A stretch of 64,000 nucleotides of DNA, taken from contig OX352762.1 of NCBI GenBank assembly GCA_947095585.1, positions 9,093,969 to 9,157,968 on the forward strand, read 5' to 3'. Shown here one piece after another: positions 32,397 to 44,469 of the stretch. The notes under the pieces are model-generated. The model did no database searches. It worked only from the letters and a program-made list of their open reading frames with translations, and was not told where the DNA came from. The DNA comes from Nephrocerus scutellatus (lineage: Eukaryota > Arthropoda > Insecta > Diptera > Pipunculidae). A program made the position numbers and the translations under genes. Within the stretch, counting starts at the first letter, position 1; every line of letters begins with the position of its first letter.

Positions 32397-32876
32397 TCAC
32401 CTTAGCCAAAATAATGCTGGGTATTCACAGAGAATGGGCTCGGATGACTCTTCATTCTCTGACCAAAACCTACATTCTGTCTCTGAGCCCACACTAATTT
32501 TGTTAAGGTAAGGTAAGTATCGCAAGCCACAATGACCTGTTAGAAAGCTCACCATCTTGCTAATGCTATCCCTATTAAGGATGTCCTTGTAGGAAAAGGA
32601 CCTGATTAATTGATTGGATTGCCTAAGCCCCGGGTTGCTTTCCCAGTAAACCTGACGACGTTTGTGTTCCCAACAATTTATCAGTGCAGTGGCGGCAGCC
32701 CAGTTGACACTACAGTAGGAATCAGGTCCTATAGCCCTAGCTAGTTCATCTGTAGATTCATTGCCTGCCTGAATTACCTGATGACCAGCGACCCAACCGA
32801 GTGTGACCTTGTTGTGTCTGGCTAGAGATTGCAGTACATCGTAACAGTTTTTGACTGATAATGAGTCCATCAACAT
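32397..32876 (-). pseudogene. family E RNase H C-half and C-tail, 159 codons open
   Basis: One continuous frame carrying VTLGWVAGHQVIQAGNEST and DELARAIGPDSYCSVNW (RNase H end), WEHKRRQVYW, MVSFLTGHCGLRYLPYLNKI and CRFWSENEESSEPILCEYPA. In relatives the C-tail is a zinc-knuckle-like CRFC...H...C motif; here the second Cys is Trp and the His is Pro-Ile. The frame stops at WLR*, right before the chimeric patch. It starts at an internal Met, not a true gene start. Confidence 0.8.
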
Positions 32877-34060
32877 TGGACGACAACACTCTAAGTGCTA
32901 CCTGGCTATCTGAAAAGAAACATAATATAGCGCCATTCATTACTTTACTATGGTTAATTTTGGCGCAGATATCAATGGCATTGAGTTCTGCCTGGAATAC
33001 CAAGGGACTTTTTCCCATTGGTATCGAGACTTTGGTGTTGGGTTCAAAGACATAAGAACCAACCTCAGTTTCCAACTTTGATACATCTGTGAATCAGACC
33101 AGACCTCTAGCGTCCAGTGCCGGAACACCATTGCACCAATTTACCCGGTCAAATCTTTCTACCTGACATTTCCTTCTGAAACAGTGCTCCCTGACCATAA
33201 TGTTGGAGATAGGGCAGAACATGTCTCTTTCAAGAATTGAGTCAGGTAAACCACATAGTCACCCGTATTCTAGTTGCAGCTTAATAGCGCAACTAGTAGC
33301 CGTCTTCCTGATGAAGATTTACAAGCCTTACAATAGCTTCTAATGCAGACGTAGGGCAGGTGCGCATGGCACCTGTTATACCTAGACAGGCAGCTATTTG
33401 TAGCTTGTGAAGCTTAATTGCCGTTGTCCGTTCAAGAACAAACGATGGACGCCTACGCGATAATTGGTCTCACCATCATTGTATACATCCAATGCAACAT
33501 TTTAGGATTTAGATCCCAAGTACTGCCGTATAGGTGTGTACTGGCCCACAAGGGCCTAGTGATGCTTTAGATAGCGGACTTAATGTGAGTACTCCAGTTT
33601 AGCCGTTTATCAAGGATGACGCTGAGATGTTTATCTTCACTGGAATAATCTAATGTGGCGCCTTTGATGATGAAAGGTCCCAAATCTATCAGCCTTCTTT
33701 AAGTAAAAGGCAAGGATTGATGGACAGTCCTTCTCTGCTGCACCATTCTAACGCGTGTAGTGAAGCACCTTGGATGACACTTGTGATAGTCGTGCAGTGC
33801 TTAACACTAATAAAAATTACCAAATCGTCGGCATAACCAATGGCGATGTAGCCTGATCTGTTAAGATCGACTAGTAGATTGTCAATGACTAGTTACCAAA
33901 GAAAGCACTCCTCCTTGGGGACATCCCTTAATTGCATTCGCAGACACTCCTCCCAAGGAGGAAATAATATCTCGACTTTCAAGCATGGCCCTTATCCTAA
34001 TTAAAACCGAAGGTCGCCTGGTCGCATACTATCAACTAAGCTCCCTCTTAGCCATGCATC

Positions 34061-34915
34061 CGTCTGCGTACGCTGTTAACCCACATAAACGAGCAAAATT
34101 TCCAATTAAATGTATAAAATTAAAGTCCAAACGTTAAAAATTAAATTCAAAACTCATTATAGTCACCTGTTTTGCAATTCGAAACGCGGAGATTACTTCC
34201 AGGAGTCATCTCGGGCAAGAAAAGTTGCACAGCATTTTATTTGACTTCCTGCTAACTGTCGGCCGCGTCTTATTACAAACACACATACGTTATACTGTGC
34301 CATCGGAAATTATCTCCATGTTCGTCCTTGTAATGACAAAACGCAATGAACGATACCAAGTATTTCAAATCTTCGCCTTTTCCTGTAACTGCCGACGAAA
34401 CAGTTTTTGTTTTGTATCTGTCATCTGCTCAAAGCGGAAAGTACTTGCCCCGAGTACTTCCGCTTTAAGCAACAGCTGGATAGTAACTTACCTCAGAGGA
34501 AAAAATTAAATTAACGATTAGTGTTTGCAGACTTTGCTGTCAGCCACATAGCTTTGGGCTGTATCGCCTGCAGCTGTCTGTAGCAATGAGTTCAAGAATC
34601 GGCACAAACCATCCAAAGGGCTGAAGTAGCCCATAGACCGCTAGTAAGAATTCAACACAACTATTTGATATAATTTTATAGTTTTGTAGAGCTCTTCGCC
34701 ATCGGACACAGGACTATGTGCGGTGATAATTTTACGATTTGTTTAAGACAATTAAATTATATTCGTTTACTAGAAGGATGTCGCCTGTTATGCATGTATG
34801 CACGATATAAGTGTGTTGACATTTTAGGGTGGGGCAAGTTAAAAAAAGTCCAAACAGAATATATCAAAGTCTTGATTATGCGATATAATGAGTGCAAAAC
34901 GGGTATATTTTTTTT
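34061..34915. other. no recognisable feature
   Basis: AT-rich; a 94-codon open stretch at 34225-34509 carries no motif. Confidence 0.4.
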
Positions 34916-34919
34916 GGTG

Positions 34920-36040
34920 GTGATACTCGTATCAGGCCAGTACCTTTCCGTGCTCCGTGAAGTCATGAAAAGGACTCTGAGTAAAGATAGCTCCTGGGCA
35001 ACAAGCTGTGGCCTTGGAGTCAACCCCGGAAACACTGAAATGGTATTGTTTACCACTAAATCGAAAATACCGGCCTTTATTCTTCCAAAACTCAATGGGA
35101 AAAGTCTCAGCCTTACCCCCAGCGCCAAATATCTCAAAGTAATCTTAGATGGGAAGCTTAGCTGGAAGGCTAACAAAGAGAATATGGCTAAGAAAGCGTG
35201 CGAGGCCGTCTATGCCAGCAGCTTCCACCAAAGATGGCTCTCTGGCTCTACATAGCTGTTGTACGGCAAATTCTTATTAATAGATCGCTAGTTTAGTGGC
35301 AAGGCGATGAAGAAGAAGTATAACGCCACCAAACACAGCCGGTTACAGCGATCAGCAGCAGTAGGCATCACAGGAGCTCTACGGTCTTATCCGACCGAGG
35401 TCTTTAACAGTATCTTGCACCTATTACCTTCTGACATATTTATCAAGTATGTTGCGGCGTGCAGTGCAGTACGACTAAGTGAATCTGGGTGGTTTGTTGC
35501 TAGACCATAATATACTGCAGACAGTACCTGAAGGCATGATACCATCATCTACTGACTACTGCATCTCAAAATGTAGCTTCGAACTCCTTGTTCAGCGTCA
35601 AGTTTCCTACCAGGAGAAACTGGAAGGATGGGACAGTAACGAGGTAATTTGACGCAGCAATATTCACTGACGGATCCAAGATGAAGGACAGAGTAAGTGC
35701 AGGTATCTTCTCGGATGATCTAAATCTGTCAAGGTCATACAATCTACCCGATTCAGCTAGCATCATTCAGGCAGAGATCATAGCAATTGGGGAGGCCTGC
35801 AGGGCACTAAGGCTCAGAAACGCATAAATTGGAAGGGTTGTTCAATCTTCCATAAGGGCGATTTATGCGACCACAATAAACTCGAAACTTGTAAAAGAGT
35901 GCCAAGAAGAATGGGCATTTGGTCAGCCAATTCCTGGACATCACATAGTGTGGGTTCAAGTTTTGATAAATAACAAAGATATACATGGCAGCATAGATAT
36001 ATACATATGCACACGATGAGCAGGCGATCACATACACTGA
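34920..36040 (+). mobile_element. family D copy, 5'-truncated at YADD, RNase H included
   Basis: Starts just after the RT catalytic box with LVSGQYLSVLREVMKRTLS, SCGLGVNPGNTEMVLFTTKS and AKYLKVILDGKLSW (34920-35175). The connection follows (35310-35470; GALRSYPTEVFNSI-like text). RNase H begins IFTDGSKMKDRVSAGIF (about 35666-35720), then ASIIQAEIIAIGEACRALRL (about 35757-35820). It ends near 36030 with GHHIVWV and HGS-like text where the GH..G..HAD box is expected. The A/C-rich array begins about 70 bases later. 5' truncation is usual for LINE insertions; stops are frequent. Confidence 0.75.
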
Positions 36041-36109
36041 CAAAAAAAATGCGTGTAACCGTTTCGCACGGTGTTAGTGAAACTTCTTTGATATTGTGGG
36101 GCAAAAAGA

Positions 36110-37575
36110 TCCTCAAGAGACGCATAAAATCCATACAAAGAATTCCCAAAAGACCCCCAAGACTACAAAAAGGAATAAAAAAAACCCCGAAAGCCCCTTA
36201 ATATCCCCAAAAAGACCCTCAAAGACTCCTAAAGGACTCCAAAAAAGACCGCCGAAAGACGCTCAAAAGACTCTTCAAAAGACTCTTGAAAAGTTCCCAA
36301 AAATCCCTCAAAAGACTCTTCAACTAAACTCCCCAAAATACCCGCAAAAGACCCTCAAAAGACGCATAAAAAACACCCAAAAGACCCTCAAAAGAACACC
36401 AAAATACTTTCCAAAGACCCCTAAAATACTCAAAAGATGCCGAAAAACCCATAAAAAAACCCCCAACAGACCATCAAAAGACACCTCAAAAGACCCCGAA
36501 AAGACCCTCGAAAGACGCATAAAAAACACCCAAAAGACCCTCAAAAGAACACCAAAATACTTTCCAAAGACCCCTAAAATACTCAAAAGATGCCGAAAAA
36601 CCCATCAAAAAACCCCCGACAGACCATCAAAAGACACCTCAAAAGACCCCGAAAAGACCCTCGAAAGACGCATAAAAAACACCCAAAAGACCCTCAAAAG
36701 AACACCAAAATACTTTCCAAAGACCCCTAAAATACTCAAAAGATACCGAAAAACCCATCAAAAAACCCCCATCAAAAGACACACAAAAGACCCCGAAACG
36801 ACCCTCGAAAGACGCATAAAAAACACCCAAAAGACCCTCAAAAGAACACCAAAATACTTTCCAAAGACCCCTAAAATACTCAAAAGATGCCGAAAAACCT
36901 ATCAAAAAACCCCCAACAGACCATCAAAAGACACCTCAAAAGACCCCGAAAAGACCCTCGAAAGACGCATAAAAAACACCCAAAAGACCCTCAAAAGAAC
37001 ACCAAAATACTTTCCAAAGACCCCTAAAATACTCAAAAGATGCCGAAAAACCAATAAAAAAACCCCCAACAGACCATCAAAAGACACCTCAAAAGACCCC
37101 GAAAAGACCCTCGAAAGACGCATAAAAAACACCCAAAAGACCCTCAAAAGAACACCAAAATACTTTCCAAAGACCCCTAAAATACTCAAAAGATACCGAA
37201 AAACCCATCAAAAAACCCCCAACAGACCATCAAAAGACACCTCAAAAGACCCCGAAAAGACTCTCGAAAGACGCATAAAAGCACCCAAAAGACCCTCAAA
37301 AGAACACCAAAATACTTTCCCAAGACCCCTAAAATACTCAAAAGATACCGAAAAACCCATCAAAAAACCCCCATCAAAAGACACCTCAAAAGACCCCGAA
37401 ACGACCCTCGAAAGACGCATAAAAAACACCCAAAAGACCCTCAAAAGAACACCAAAATACTTTCCAAAGACCCCTAAAATACTCAAAAGATGCCGAAAAA
37501 CCTATCAAAAAACCCCCAACAGACCATCAAAAGACACCTCAAAAGACCCTCGAAAGACTTCCAAATGACACCCAA
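36110..37575 (+). repeat. A/C-rich satellite, 153/144-bp units, one frame open
   Basis: Eight main units start GACGCATAAAA at 36361, 36514, 36667, 36811, 36964, 37117, 37270 and 37414, giving periods 153, 153, 144, 153, 153, 153 and 144. A simpler AAAAGACCCTCAAAAGAC-like lead-in covers 36110-36360. All periods are multiples of three, so one frame stays open for 490 codons (36096-37568) and would encode K/T/P/R-rich repeats (TQKTLKRTPKYFPKTPKILK and so on). That frame starts at GTG and has no ATG at all, so a translated protein is unlikely. Units 3 and 7 share the 9-bp shortening and units 4 and 8 share other changes, suggesting a four-unit higher-order repeat. Confidence 0.92.
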
Positions 37576-37646
37576 AAGGACATATCAAATTTCATAGAAA
37601 TCGCTTAAGAAATCGTTCGTTCCCGAAATTCCAGTCCCTAATGACC

Positions 37647-37797
37647 GTGGGTGCCGTAGCTCAGTGGAAATGCGCGTTGCTACTGAGCAGGAGGTTCGTG
37701 GTTCGAATCCCAGTAACACCAAAAAGTATTTTTCACGATGTCCCACCTCTCGCGAATGGGTAACAAACGTTCCGAGAGTAATAACTTCTCATGGACT
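37647..37797 (+). mobile_element. tRNA-derived SINE, 3'-truncated copy
   Basis: GTGGGTGCCGTAGCTCAGTGG head with A-box-like TAGCTCAGTGG, then TGAGCAGGAGGTTCGTGG and the B-box GGTTCGAATCCC (37699-37710), then AGTATTTTTCACGATGTCCC and CGTTCCGAGAGTAATAACTT. It stops without the 3' hairpin. This copy preserves the best A and B boxes of the family. Confidence 0.85.
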
Positions 37798-39544
37798 GAT
37801 GTGATTTGATTTGGTTTTTTGTTTGTATACAGATATATTCATTATGCACAAATATACTTTGCCTAAACGAGTGACCTCATTGGTTTAAGTAGAAATCCAC
37901 AGCAAATGACACCTTTGGTCCTTTAAAATGTTATATGGTACGACAAAATTGGAATTCTTTAATAGAACGCTGAGTATTTTAAATTTTAATTCACAAACAG
38001 CACGGCTCAATGACAATATATTTAGTCCGCCTTTACTCTAAGTCTGCCCACTGTCAGCCAGTGTAGCTGGATGTGCACAAGAAAGAAAGATACAAAAAAG
38101 GTAAGGAAGAAATGAATAAACGAATTGGAACAAGGAAATTGAACTTCCGCTTAGTCGGCCGGTCACTTTGTAATTTCATTGGAATTTTCCTTCTGCAACT
38201 CTGTGCCGTGCATATCCAACATCAGCTACTTTTGCTCCTTGATTATGATTGTGTGCGCTTGGCGTCGAAGCAAGCCATTGCTGGTGCTGGGGGGGGGGGA
38301 AAGCAATTGCACATCTTCCGTCAGAAAGGTTTTTTTTTTTTAATAATCACATTTTACCATTAATCAGATGTCAGTTTGAACCTCGTTGCATCGTCGTCAT
38401 TGTCACCGTCGTCGGTTGTATCTTGCCCAGATGTCTAATAGTAGATTGTAAAATTTCATTTTGCGCCAATTCAAAGTTTTTGATGAGAGCGAAATTGCCA
38501 GAAATTTGATTGGTGCAGAGTTGCTGACATAAGATATTTCAATGCGAAGAGCTACAATCGAGCGTACCTACGTTTCAACATAAAAATCCCAAAATGGCTT
38601 TTCTTGATAATTAAAATCGAATTAAAATATTGCTAGCTTGTCGCAAATTATTGCTTCAGTGGAATTAAATTTTTAATAATAATCTTAATATATGAAAAAG
38701 AGAATGTATAGGTGTGTTTGTGACTAGCTAACTCATGAACGGCTTTAGCAATTTCAACCAAACTTGGCGTAAATATTGCTTACATTCTGGAATCAGACAT
38801 AGCTGATGGGGATAACACCTTCTGTGGCTGGGGCATAAACTATATAGTAAACAAATAACAACAATAATCAAACAATTAACAAACTAAAAGTTAAGATAGG
38901 GCATCGATCAATGCCAAGCGAGACCTCCATGAAAGACTTGACCCATGGCAATAAGGTTGACTACTCCTTTTATTAAAATTAAAAATAAAACATCGAAGGA
39001 ATGTAATCTACAATATATCACATTCTTCACAATTGTAGCCGGCTTCAATTTATTTTCTCAGAATTCTCCCTGATTCATTAATAAAAGCAATACGGACGAT
39101 AACGAAACTAAAACGATGCGAGTCCAAATGCTGTTATGAATTGAACAAGAAAATATTACAAAAAAAAAATAGCATACACGAGCCTTCAAAATTCTTAGAA
39201 CCTCCATTGAAAAATTCTCGGTCTTGCAGGAACTAGCTGACTTCTTTCTTGAAGGCCAACAACTCGACAGTGAATTGTACCGGACTCGTTTGTAGTACCA
39301 GGCCTAACAAACGAAAAAGGCACGCTCAACTATCGAGCCGATAAGCTCCAACGCCAAACATTGCACCAAGGATGATCGAAAAAGCTAGACTCAAATGGAG
39401 CTCTTGAAGATTCTCTGCGGTTCCTCGTAGCTAGGCCAAGTTGCAAGTTGTTTGTGTTTCTTGTCGTCAAAAATTGCACCAAGCATGAGCGCAAGAGTTG
39501 GTTTCAAATGAAGTTTGACAAAAAAGAGAAAATCTCTTTTCAAA
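37798..39544. other. no gene; dispersed-repeat debris
   Basis: A G-run sits at 38290-38299. A stretch around 38740-38830 (CGGCTTTAGCAATTTCAACC, then AAACTTGGCG) resembles generic insect dispersed repeats. TTGCACCAAG-C/G-ATGA occurs at about 39361 and 39473, a short diverged duplication. No coding motif was found. Confidence 0.45.
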
Positions 39545-40556
39545 AGATACTAATCTAGGAGACTAACTACCTTCCTAATGAAGGATAGTATGTCCTTAGA
39601 GGCAGAGTTACGTAAATCCGCCGAAGAACATAATGCCTTGTGGAAAATATGTCTCCTTAGCCAGATCAAACCTGGACAGTCACAGAGAATGTACCCGGAT
39701 GTTTCGTCCTCCTCCAAGTAGAACCTACATTCCGTGTTTGAGCCCAGATTAATTTTGTTATGGTGAGATCGCAAGCCACAGTAACCTGTGAGAAAACTCA
39801 CTAGCTTTCTGATGCTATCCTTGCCAAGATCAAGGACTTCCTTATAGAAAAAGGGCCTGATTAACAGTTTGGCTGTCTAAGCCCTGGGGTATTATCGCAG
39901 TGGGCCAGACAAAGTTTCCTTTCCTTTCCCAATTATTAATCAACGCTGTGGTGGTAGCCCAGCTAATAACACAGTATGGTTCCGGTCGTAAGAACGCATA
40001 TTCTGAACCAGCCGCAGCTAGTTCATCTGCATGTTCGTTGCCTGCCACACCCTGGTAAAATGGGACCATTGAAGGATCTTGAAAGAATTAACTGCTGGCC
40101 GTGTTGAGTTTGTGGTGGAGGGAGGGTCGGTGCCTTATTAGTGCACAGAGATAAGGTGGAGATGGAATGATAGGGGTTGGTGGGGCACCTTGAGAGCTGT
40201 TTGTATCAATGAAATTGGAATAATAATCATAAGTACTGTTGGCTCTGAGCAATTAGCATGATTTAGAGTCCATTATGATGGACGATAGCGCTTTCAGTGC
40301 TGCCTGGCTATCTAAAAAGATATAAATGGTAACGCCTATAATACCCTTATTTAGGTTTATCCTAGCCCAAACCTCAATGGCATGGAGTTCCGCTTGGACA
40401 GTGGGACTCTTACCCAATGGTATTAAGACTTTGGAATACCCCAGCGCCAACTCCAGAACCCATTTTCGATCCGTCTGTTTACCAGACCAGAACTTTATTG
40501 TCCAGTGCTGGAGCACCATTAGACCAGATTGCTCGGTCCAATATTTTTACCTCAAA
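39545..40556 (-). mobile_element. family E copy 2, 3' half
   Basis: Minus strand, downstream of the family A insertion: KILDRAIWSNGAPALDNKVL (about 40545-40485), RNase H with LGKSPTVQAELHAIEVWARI and IYIFLDSQAALKALSSI (40420-40255), then VPFYQGVAGNEHADELAAAG (40069-40000), the linker ISWATTTALINNWERKGNF, and C-tail SFLTGYCGLRSHHNKINLGS, CRFYLEEDETSGYILCDCPG and LRNSASKDILSFIRKVVSLL (39801-39550). It has RNase H Asp and Glu boxes and a near-intact C-tail, and several frameshifts. It continues upstream at 41766-42365. Confidence 0.85.
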
Positions 40557-40570
40557 TAACCTACTGAAAC

Positions 40571-41751
40571 TGGAAGATACACTCGATGCTGAACAAGTAG
40601 GTTTCCGCACTGGATCCTCCTGTGTAGACCACATAAACACCCTGCGGATCATTATTGAACAGGTGCGTTGAATTCCGGTCACCACTACAGCTGCTGTTCA
40701 TCGATTTTGAAAAGGCGTTTGACAGTGTCAACAGACAGTTTATCTGGCTCGCCTTACGCAGAAAAGGTATACCAGATAAACTAATAGGTATTATTAAAGC
40801 AACTTATGATGGCTCGCAATGTCAAGTGCTGTATAGAGGAAAGCTGTCAGAAGAATTCGAGATCCTAAGTGGGGTACGATAAGGTTGCATTCTATCGCCG
40901 GTACTTTTTTTGTTGGTGATTAGCGATGTACTTCGCGAAGCTTTATCTGCTGGAAACGGAGGAATTCGTTGGACTCTTACATCTCAACTCAATCTCACAC
41001 AGGATTATGCAGCAGCACCAAATGACAACTAATGTGGAAAGGGAGGCAAATGTTGCGGGCTTGAAGATTGATACTGCCGAAGCAAAAATCATCAACCTCG
41101 GCATTAAGTCAGTAACTCAAGTTAACATTGCTGGACAACCGGTAGAGAGAGTAGAGAGTTTCTAAAATCTTGGGAATATTATCTCGACCGAAGGTGGAAC
41201 TGAACAGGACATTGTCAGCCGAATCGGCAAAGCCAAATCGAGGTTTGCAATGATGACCATGATATGGCGAAGCAATGCGATCAGCTTAAACACCAAGCTG
41301 CGACTGTTCCGTTCAAATGTTGAATCTGTGCTGTTGTATGGGTGCAGCACTTGGAAGGTGATCGCTACTATCACAAAAAGATTACAAACGTTCGTAAGTA
41401 GGTGCCTACGGAACATCTTAAGGGTTTTCTGGCCTAACCGTATCTCTAATGAACATTTTTACCAGAGAACGGGTCTAACGACGGAAGTGGCAGTGCATTG
41501 GTCATACACTCCGAAAAGGCGACAGTTCCATAGCAAACTACGCAACGCAATGGAATCCATTATCTCAGGATGGTAGAAGAACGGGTCGTCCGTTAAATTC
41601 ATGGCGCAGAACAGTTGACGAGGAGTCACGGCAATTCTGGAAGAGTTGGAGATAGCTGAAGCTCATTGCCAGGAACCGCGCACGCGATAGCGCGTAGGCG
41701 TAGTAGAGGCCCTTGGACCCACAAGGGGATATAGAACATAAGTAAAGTAAG
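40571..41751 (+). mobile_element. family A copy B, 5'-truncated insertion with target duplication
   Basis: A 1,181-bp insertion flanked by TAACCTACTGAAAC (40557-40570) and TAACCTACCGAAAC (41752-41765), a 14-bp target duplication with one change, inside family E. It starts in RT with LEDTLDAEQVGFRTGSSCVD, then LLFIDFEKAFDSVNRQFIWL (first catalytic Asp kept), IPDKLIGIIKATYDGSQCQV and ILSGVR. A deletion removes the YADD region (about 40990). The C-terminal arm follows: NVAGLKIDTAEAKIINLGI, MIWRSNAISLNTKLRLFRS and WPNRISNEHFYQ. It ends ACCCACAAGGGGATATAG plus an AGTAAAGTAAG tail. It has clean LINE-style ends. Confidence 0.92.
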
Positions 41752-41765
41752 TAACCTACCGAAAC

Positions 41766-42365
41766 AGTACTCCCGTCCGGAATGATGCAAAACATGTCTC
41801 TTTCAGGAATTGAGTCTAGAATATTCAGATGTCCCACGTAGTCACCTTGCTTGTACCCATATTCTACTTGCAGCTTGATAGCACATCTAGCGGCCGTCTT
41901 CCTTATGAAGATTGGCAGGGGTAAAAGCCCTACAACAGATTCTAATGCAGTCGTAGGGGAAGTGAACATAGCACATGTTATACCTAGACAGGCCATTTTT
42001 ATAGCTTCTGAAGCTCAATTACCGTTGTCCGTTCAAGAACTTTCGGCCACCATATGATGGTTGCGTACGTGATAATTAGGCTCACCATCATGGTATCCAT
42101 CCAATGTATCATTTTAGGATTATGACCCCAAGTTCTGCCGTAGAGGCGTCTACAGGCCCACAGGGTCCTAATGGCACGCACGTTCAATGGCGGACTTGAT
42201 ATGAGAATTCCAATTTAGTCGTTTATCAAGGATGACTCCAAAATAATTAACTTTACTGGAATACTCTAATGTAGTGCCCTTTAGGATGATAGGTCCCATA
42301 TCGGACAATATACGTTTCGTGAAAGGCACTAGAACGGTTTTGCAAGGATTGCAAAACTTCCTTAA
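41766..42365 (-). mobile_element. family E copy 2, 5' half (RT thumb and connection)
   Basis: Minus strand: CKTVLVPFTKRILSDMGPII, VNYFGVILDKRLNWNSHIKS (42350-42180; RT thumb), then YATIIWWPKVLERTTVIELQ (42060-42005) and MACLGITCAMFTSPTTALES, KTAARCAIKLQVEYGYKQGD, ERDMFCIIPDGSTVSVG (41996-41760). The frame is split by the family A insertion after VSVG and resumes beyond 40556. RT palm motifs lie off the 5' end and are not present. Confidence 0.8.
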
Positions 42366-44465
42366 AATATCAATATATATATAAATATAAAAAAAATGTT
42401 TAATTTGAAATTGTAGTGCAATTTATTAAATTAACAACTCATCCAAAACACAATGTATCCTGACAGTTAGTAATGTAAAAAACAATGTGTGAAAAAATGA
42501 AAAAGTACAGATGAAGTGCTTGGATTTATAAAACAAAGCTATTTCACACGCACTAATTGCACTAAATTAATGGCGACAGACAGACACTAGGATATATCCA
42601 TTCGCTGACTAAATCGCAATTACTGACCCACCATATAGTAACGAACCCACATAACAATATGCCATCCAAATGCGAAATAAATTATTCACAACGACACTGG
42701 GAGCGCAAAAATAATAAATCGCATTTGTTGAACTGGAAAATAATAAAAAAAAAAAAAAAAAAAACACAACACCAGGAGGAAATAATTCTGTTGGAATTTA
42801 TGACATATAGCGCATAATACATTTTCACGAATTTTCCGAACAAAATTGAGAGAAATTGCAGCACAGAATAAAAACAAAACGGTGACGATGAGGAAACCCG
42901 CATGCTCGATAGAACTCTCTTGGGTCTAGATATATGTGCGCTCGTCATATCAGCCGCATCCACAATAAATCTCGAATAATAGAAACAAATAAAAAAATGG
43001 AAAAATACCTCAGATAAAATGTTCATATAAAGCAACCATTTTATTTATTAATCAATTGCGAAAATGGAGTAATTTCTAATGGCTCCCCTACTCGATGGTC
43101 ATTAATAATTGTCCAATAATGGCTAAATAATGCCAACGAACCAGTGTTGACGCTTTTACGACTATGCATGCGCTCCATTTAGCGGTTGTATGTGCGTGGA
43201 AGCATTTCGTCACGTTTCAGAAGCTTCAATGCAGCAAATAACCAAAACTAACCCAGCAAGTCGATGGATCTTTTGAAAGGATAAATTTTTGAAACCACAA
43301 ACACAGCAACTGCAACGACCATCCGACGTCGTCACTATACATCCACCCACATAGCCATCCATACACTGTTGGCTAGAAATCAGGAGCAGATTTGCAACCG
43401 CAAAATTGTCTATTCACTCGAGAGGATTCTCCACGTGTTTTTCACCTCTTATCCTTCGTTCGAAGGTGTAGAGGGTGGCTTTTTCTACATCCTCTACGAC
43501 CGACACGATGACTCGACGAAGTCATGTAAAACAGGATAATAAAAGCTCCTTGTTCCTTTTTTTTTTTTTCATTGCCACAGCCGCAGACCCCTTCGGTGTC
43601 AGCAGTGCAGTCTCCAAAGATGCTGCCGCAAAATCGCATAATTCGGTCTATGTACGGAACACTCTACCAGAATGTTGTCGGTTTCACACACAATCACGGG
43701 GGACTGTAAATTTTCTGGAAAATCCTCACAGCTCATTACATGGTTGGTGGATGTCGACACAGGAATTTTATACGAACATTACCGTCAGTTGATGTTGGAA
43801 TTTTTATTTTAAAATATTCGATAGAGCTGAAAATACCTACCTACGAGCAAAATTGTGGATTCGAAGAAGAAATCCCCTTATTTCGTGGGATATTTTTGAT
43901 TTAAAAAATGCTTGTCCCACAACTTGATTACGGAATTTCAACTTCAACTTTCAAATCTGCAACCATCTGTAGACTCGATTAAGCTGAAGTTAGATGGAAA
44001 TGTCCTGGTTGTCAGAAGACAATAATTATATTTTTGGTCTTACGAAACATGACATAACTTTTTCCATCTCTCATATACTTGAGGAATCTTCCCGATTGCC
44101 TTTGTCCAATCTGCACCAAAAAGGCGGACTTTCGTCTTCTTTTTTGTACCATCTATCCATTTACGTTATTTAACTTTTTGAAATTTATTTTGGATTTCGT
44201 CAATTACATAAACAATAAGATGATCCGAGCTTACTCTGGTAGCCACATGCCACATCAAATGAAAAAGGAGATGAGCACATAATTCTGCATCACAATAATT
44301 TGAATGATATCTACCTACAACATCGATTTTTTCCGATTTTTGTTTAATGAATATAACCCTTATCAATTTAAAAGGATTCACCGACAAATATTGTCCTGAT
44401 TTATCCCCTAATTTTTTCCAATATTGAAATTCTTAAAGTTCCCCTATATATCTTCAGAGAGGACA
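42366..44465. other. no recognisable gene; poly-A run
   Basis: AT-rich with a run of about 20 A near 42744-42763. The longest open stretches (117 codons or fewer) are phenylalanine- or serine-rich composition artefacts, with no domain motif. Confidence 0.4.
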
Positions 44466-44469
44466 ATCG

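Larger units (their letters stand above)
32190..34060 (-). mobile_element. family E RNase H-type LINE, copy 1
   Basis: Minus-strand order: RT boxes KGCPQGGVLSL (about 33930) and IAIGYADDL (about 33840), a decayed connection (33700-33100), RNase H (33075-32700; SPLVFQAELNAIDICAKINH, FFSDSQVALRVLSSN, VTLGWVAGHQVIQAGNEST, DELARA), then the C-tail (32600-32400; MVSFLTGHCGLRYLPYLNKI, CRFWSENEESSEPILCEYPA) and ELRNSATKEVVRLLE* (about 32275-32220). A 3' untranslated stretch of about 35 bases meets the satellite. RNase H boxes are mostly kept; RT is broken by stops. A foreign patch sits at 32275-32373. Confidence 0.85.

Noticed and set aside
36096..37568. A 490-codon basic K/T/P-rich protein gene
   Set aside because: The frame opens with GTG, contains no ATG, and consists of satellite units whose composition lacks stops. 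Kept as a repeat.
42682..43035. Membrane protein frame on the minus strand
   Set aside because: Its hydrophobic run derives from a poly-A stretch and AT-rich composition.
43475..43792. A secreted protein with a hydrophobic N-part
   Set aside because: The phenylalanine run comes from a poly-T tract. No homology motif or splice context was seen.
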